Source of the DNA: an uncultured Eubacteriales bacterium
GTDB taxonomy: Bacteria > Bacillota > Clostridia > Oscillospirales > Acutalibacteraceae
Direction: 5' to 3'
DNA length: 8,181 nt
Assembly: GCA_902462035.1 (NCBI GenBank)
Contig: CABQAC010000090.1
Coordinates: 1-8,181 of the forward strand
Shown: one piece after another, positions 6,019 to 8,181 of the stretch
Layout: the number at the start of each line of letters is the position of its first letter
Numbering within the stretch: the first letter of the stretch is position 1
The notes under the pieces: generated by a model
Seen by the model: the letters and a program-made list of their open reading frames with translations, nothing else
Databases searched by the model: none
What the model was told of the DNA's origin: nothing
Position numbers and translations under genes: made by a program

Positions 6019-6441
6019 ATGGATGCAAACCAAATCGCCGCGCTTTTCAAGCAAAAGGGCATCCGTCCTACGCCTCAGCGGATCGGCGTGTACCAGTACT
6101 TGGCCGAAAATCCGGTTCATGCCAGCGCGGATACCATTTACGAAGCGCTGTCCGCCCAATACCCTTCTTTTTCGAAGACTACCGTTTACAATACCATCCG
6201 TGCGTTGGTGGACCATGGGCTGGTCCGCACGGTCAGCATCGAAGGGGAGTATATCCGCTACGATGCCAATATCATGGATCACGGCCATTTTAAATGCACC
6301 GTTTGCGGCCAGGTTTACGATTTTGACGCGCCGCTGCTTGCCGGTTCCGCACCGCAGCCAAAAGGGTTCCGGGTGGAACGGCGGGACGTCTTTTTCTACG
6401 GCTTGTGCGCAAAATGCGCCGAACAGGTAAAAAGCCCCTAA
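6019..6441 (+). CDS. perR: PerR-type Fur-family peroxide-responsive repressor
   Basis: A 140-residue Fur-family DNA-binding metalloregulator. The N-terminal winged helix includes GIRPTPQR (14-21) and the recognition helix SKTTVYNTIRAL (52-63). All five regulatory-metal ligands of Bacillus PerR are found at matching spacing: His34, Asp82, His88, His90 and Asp101. Asp101 is the position where PerR has Asp and Fur has Glu, which favours a peroxide sensor. The structural zinc site is C93-x2-C96 and C130-x2-C133. PerR represses with Fe or Mn bound and is inactivated when peroxide oxidises the Fe-coordinating histidines. Of two in-frame ATGs, 6019 lies 13 bases after AAAGG (6001-6005) while 6007 lies one base after it, so 6019 is preferred; the alternative adds MVIT. 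A PerR-like box sits on its promoter, and rubrerythrin follows after 57 bases. Confidence 0.93.
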   Translation: MDANQIAALFKQKGIRPTPQRIGVYQYLAENPVHASADTIYEALSAQYPSFSKTTVYNTIRALVDHGLVRTVSIEGEYIRYDANIMDHGHFKCTVCGQVYDFDAPLLAGSAPQPKGFRVERRDVFFYGLCAKCAEQVKSP

Positions 6442-6456
6442 GGAAAGCATTCCTTA
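6439..6456 (+). other. Hairpin overlapping the perR stop codon
   Basis: TAAGGAA-AGCA-TTCCTTA is a perfect 7-bp stem with a 4-base loop that includes the stop codon. No T-run follows directly, so it should not fully stop transcription into rubrerythrin. It may mark an mRNA processing point or allow differential expression. Confidence 0.45.
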
Positions 6457-6498
6457 CCATACAAATTTATTTTTTATCATCAAGGAGGAAAAATCATT

Positions 6499-7041
6499 AT
6501 GAAAAAGTTCCGTTGCACCGTTTGCGGTTATGTCCACGAAGGCCCCGAGGCGCCCGACGTCTGCCCCGTCTGCAAAGCGCCCAAGGAAAAATTCGTTGAA
6601 ATCAAGGAAGAAATGGTTTGGGCCGACGAGCATCGCATCGGCGTTGCCAAAGGCGTGGAGGATTCCATTGTGATGGATCTGCGCGCCAACTTTACCGGCG
6701 AATGCACCGAGGTGGGCATGTACCTGGCCATGAGCCGCCAGGCGGACCGCGAGGGCTACCCCGAGGTTGCCGAGGCCTACAAGCGTATTGCTTTTGAAGA
6801 GGCCGAGCACGCCGCCAAGTTCGCCGAATTGCTGGGCGAGGTCGTTGTGGCCGATACCAAAGAAAACCTGCGCATGCGGGTGGACGCGGAATACGGCGCC
6901 ACCGCCGGCAAAATGGACCTTGCCAAGCGCGCCAAGGCGGCCAACCTGGACGCGATTCACGACACCGTGCACGAAATGTGCAAGGACGAAGCACGTCACG
7001 GCAAAGCGTTCAAGGGTTTGCTGGAACGTTACTTTCAATAA
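6499..7041 (+). CDS. Reverse rubrerythrin (N-terminal rubredoxin, C-terminal diiron domain)
   Basis: Rubrerythrins reduce hydrogen peroxide (and in some cases oxygen) in anaerobes. The order here is reversed relative to classical rubrerythrin: the rubredoxin-like iron site C6-x2-C9...C22-x2-C25 comes first (residues 1-33), followed by a ferritin-like four-helix domain with diiron ligands Glu68 and Glu71 in GECTEVGMYLAM, Glu101-x2-His104 in EEAEHAA, and Glu164-x2-His167 in DEARHGKAF. Length, 180 residues, fits reverse rubrerythrins of Clostridium acetobutylicum, which are strongly induced by loss of PerR. ATG 6499 has AAGGAGG (6482-6488) at a 10-base spacing. No promoter is evident in the 57-base gap after perR, so it probably shares the perR transcript and operator. 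Cytoplasmic. Electrons would come from NADH via a rubredoxin reductase encoded elsewhere. Confidence 0.96.
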   Translation: MKKFRCTVCGYVHEGPEAPDVCPVCKAPKEKFVEIKEEMVWADEHRIGVAKGVEDSIVMDLRANFTGECTEVGMYLAMSRQADREGYPEVAEAYKRIAFEEAEHAAKFAELLGEVVVADTKENLRMRVDAEYGATAGKMDLAKRAKAANLDAIHDTVHEMCKDEARHGKAFKGLLERYFQ

Positions 7042-7054
7042 GAATTGGAATATT

Positions 7055-7093
7055 TAAAAGCAGGGCGCGGAAATTTTCCGCGCCCTGCTTTTA
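7055..7093 (+). terminator. Intrinsic terminator after rubrerythrin
   Basis: A perfect 18-bp inverted repeat (7056-7073 with 7075-7092, extendable by one T-A pair) carries the GC core GCAGGGCGCGG and ends in TTTT (7089-7092). It starts 14 bases after the rubrerythrin stop. It shares the 13-base outer arm AAAAGCAGGGCGC with the terminator at 2259-2309. The palindrome has A and T flanks on both sides, so it could work in either direction. Confidence 0.88.
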
Positions 7094-7268
7094 GCGGTTG
7101 GATACCATGAACCGCGGGGTTGCTATGCGAAGTTGGATGTAAGGAAAGATTAAATTAACAATTGGAATAATGTGCCGCATATATTACAAACAGGATAAAA
7201 AATCTTAGTATTCCCCCCTTGCTGTGCGGAGGAATGATACGCTATTAGAAGATTCTTCAAGGAGAATT
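7094..7268. other. AT-rich intergenic region with no recognised gene
   Basis: Between the rubrerythrin terminator and the pspA promoter I see no coding sequence with a credible start and length. A few poor promoter-like hexamers occur, for example TTGCTG at 7219 with TATTAG at 7243, but none is convincing. A GCGGAGGAATG at 7227-7237 resembles a ribosome site and start, but the frame stops after four codons. Confidence 0.4.
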
Positions 7269-7277
7269 TGGTATAAT
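7269..7277 (+). promoter_or_regulatory. Extended -10 promoter for the pspA pair
   Basis: TGGTATAAT combines a perfect -10 hexamer (7272-7277) with the TGn extension (7269-7271). No good -35 is found 16 to 18 bases upstream, which is usual for extended -10 promoters. Transcription would start near 7284. The short hairpin CCGGC-AAG-GCCGG (7289-7301) would then lie at the very 5' end of the mRNA. Confidence 0.6.
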
Positions 7278-7330
7278 AACACTAAGCTCCGGCAAGGCCG
7301 GGGAAATCAAAAATATTGGAGGTAGCTGCG

Positions 7331-8008
7331 ATGTCAATTCTGTCCCGTTTCAAGGATATTATGTCCGCCAATATCAACGCCATGTTGGATAAAATGGAAG
7401 ATCCGTCGAAGATGATCGACCAAATCCTGCGCAACCTGAACGACGACCTTGCGAAGGTCAAGGAAGAAACGGCAGGCGTCATGGCCGAGGAAAAGCGTGC
7501 CCGCCGGGAGCTGGACGACTGTGCGGCCGAAATTGCGCAGATGCAGTCCTTTGCGGAAAAGGCGGTGCTTTCCGGCAACGACGAGGACGCCAAGCGCTTC
7601 CTTTCCAAAAAGGCCTCGCTGACCGAAAAGCAGGCCGCTCTGCAGCAGGGATATGATCTTGCCAGCGGCAACGCGCTAAAAATGCGCCAGATGCACGACA
7701 AGCTGGTCGAGCAGATCGCCGATTTGAACAACCGGCGGGACGCGGTCAAAGCCAAGGTGGCCGTGGCCAAAACCCAAGAGCGCATCAACAAGATGGGCGA
7801 CAGTTTCGGCGCCGCGCAGGAAGGTATGGGCGCATTTGACCGGATGGAGGAAAAGGCCAACCGCATGCTCGACCAGGCCGACGCTATGGCGGAGCTCAAC
7901 CGCGACGCGGAAGCCGAAAGCATGGATGCCCTGACGAAAAAATACGCCAGCGAGCAGACCGGCGTGGATGACGAACTGGCTGCGCTGAAAGCCAAGCTGG
8001 GCAAATAA
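7331..8008 (+). CDS. PspA/IM30 (phage shock protein A / VIPP1) family protein
   Basis: The 225-residue protein is almost wholly helical and charged, as expected for the PspA/IM30 family of ESCRT-III-like membrane-protecting proteins. The N-terminal amphipathic helix MSILSRFKDIMSAN (1-14) would attach to the inner face of the membrane. It is followed by the usual DPSKMIDQ segment (24-31) and long coiled-coil helices to about residue 155. The C-terminus VDDELAALKAKLGK is also typical. Family length (about 220-230) is met. ATG 7331 has GGAGG (7318-7322) at an 8-base spacing; a TTG at 7316 would lie inside the ribosome site and is rejected. The gene is followed after 24 bases by a second family member, so the two form an operon. 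A role in envelope-stress resistance is inferred from the family. No pspF, pspB or pspC homologue is in the window. Confidence 0.93.
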   Translation: MSILSRFKDIMSANINAMLDKMEDPSKMIDQILRNLNDDLAKVKEETAGVMAEEKRARRELDDCAAEIAQMQSFAEKAVLSGNDEDAKRFLSKKASLTEKQAALQQGYDLASGNALKMRQMHDKLVEQIADLNNRRDAVKAKVAVAKTQERINKMGDSFGAAQEGMGAFDRMEEKANRMLDQADAMAELNRDAEAESMDALTKKYASEQTGVDDELAALKAKLGK

Positions 8009-8032
8009 GCCGCCGGAAGAAGGGGGACCGTC

Positions 8033-8181
8033 ATGGGGATTTTAAGCCGGTTTGGCGAGATTATGAGCGCCAATTTGGGCGCGCTGCTTGACCGCGCGGA
8101 GGGGAAAAACGCCGAAAAACTGCTGGACGAATACCTGCGCAAAGCCCAAAGCGATTTGGGCCAGCTCAAGGCGGAGGCCGC
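8033..8181 (+). CDS. Second PspA/IM30-family protein, N-terminal part (3' truncated by window)
   Basis: An ATG at 8033, with AGGGGG (8021-8026) at a 6-base spacing, opens a frame that runs to the window end without a stop (49 codons). The product starts MGILSRFGEIMSANLGALLD, closely matching the first 20 residues of the preceding PspA protein (MSILSRFKDIMSANINAMLD), and continues with a helical segment (LLDEYLRKAQSDLGQLKAEA) that aligns with QILRNLNDDLAKVKEE of its neighbour. It lacks the DPSKMID segment, having EGKNAEKLL instead. This is a tandem paralogue, likely co-transcribed, with a diverged region after the membrane-binding helix. The rest of the gene lies outside the window. Confidence 0.87.
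   Translation, partial: MGILSRFGEIMSANLGALLDRAEGKNAEKLLDEYLRKAQSDLGQLKAEA

Noticed and set aside
7282..8169. Long open frame (295 codons) on the minus strand opposite the PspA genes
   Set aside because: Its Ser/Ala/Arg-rich composition is the antisense image of the Glu/Ala/Lys-rich coiled-coil PspA sequence, and it spans both plus-strand genes.
1..8181. CRISPR arrays, insertion sequences, tRNA, rRNA, toxin-antitoxin or phage genes
   Set aside because: No regularly spaced repeats, transposase motifs, clover-leaf sequences or related genes were seen on either strand.

Overview
The window looks like ordinary chromosomal DNA from an anaerobic, fairly GC-rich low-GC-lineage (Firmicutes/Bacillota) bacterium, probably a gut member of the Clostridia such as an Oscillospirales relative. 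Support: strong AGGAGG-type ribosome binding sites, sigma-A-like promoters in AT-rich gaps, a reverse-order rubrerythrin next to a PerR-type regulator, a large FtsX-type permease, and a small Cys-rich LUD protein of the kind common in Clostridia. The taxonomic placement is inference. No mobile element, CRISPR array, tRNA or rRNA was seen.

Layout. (1) 1-2255, plus strand: the C-terminal part of a large FtsX-family ABC permease, cut by the window edge, then a 330-residue alpha/beta hydrolase, closed by a 23-bp perfect inverted repeat that can terminate transcription from both sides. (2) 2369-5751, minus strand: a LUD-domain protein with its own promoter; a uracil salvage operon transcribed uraA-type permease then upp, closed by a strong terminator and preceded by a promoter and an attenuator-like leader; and a 75-residue small protein with its own terminator. 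(3) 5835-7092, plus strand: a divergent AT-rich control region with a promoter and a PerR-box-like palindrome, a PerR-type repressor, reverse rubrerythrin, and a terminator. (4) 7269-8181, plus strand: a promoter and two tandem PspA/IM30 genes, the second cut by the window edge.

How the genes work together. The NCS2 permease would import uracil and Upp would convert it to UMP with PRPP, and the leader terminator suggests the pair is controlled by conditional termination. The PerR-type protein has all five expected metal ligands and probably represses its own transcript, which also carries the rubrerythrin, giving a peroxide-inducible detoxification unit. The PspA pair is probably a membrane-stress unit. 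The permease belongs with an ABC exporter or lipid/peptide-handling system whose other parts lie upstream.

I found no undescribed system. The items most worth a second look are the uraA leader switch, the PerR-like operator on the transcription start, a palindrome inside the LUD promoter, the shared terminator core at two loci, and the LUD cysteine cluster.
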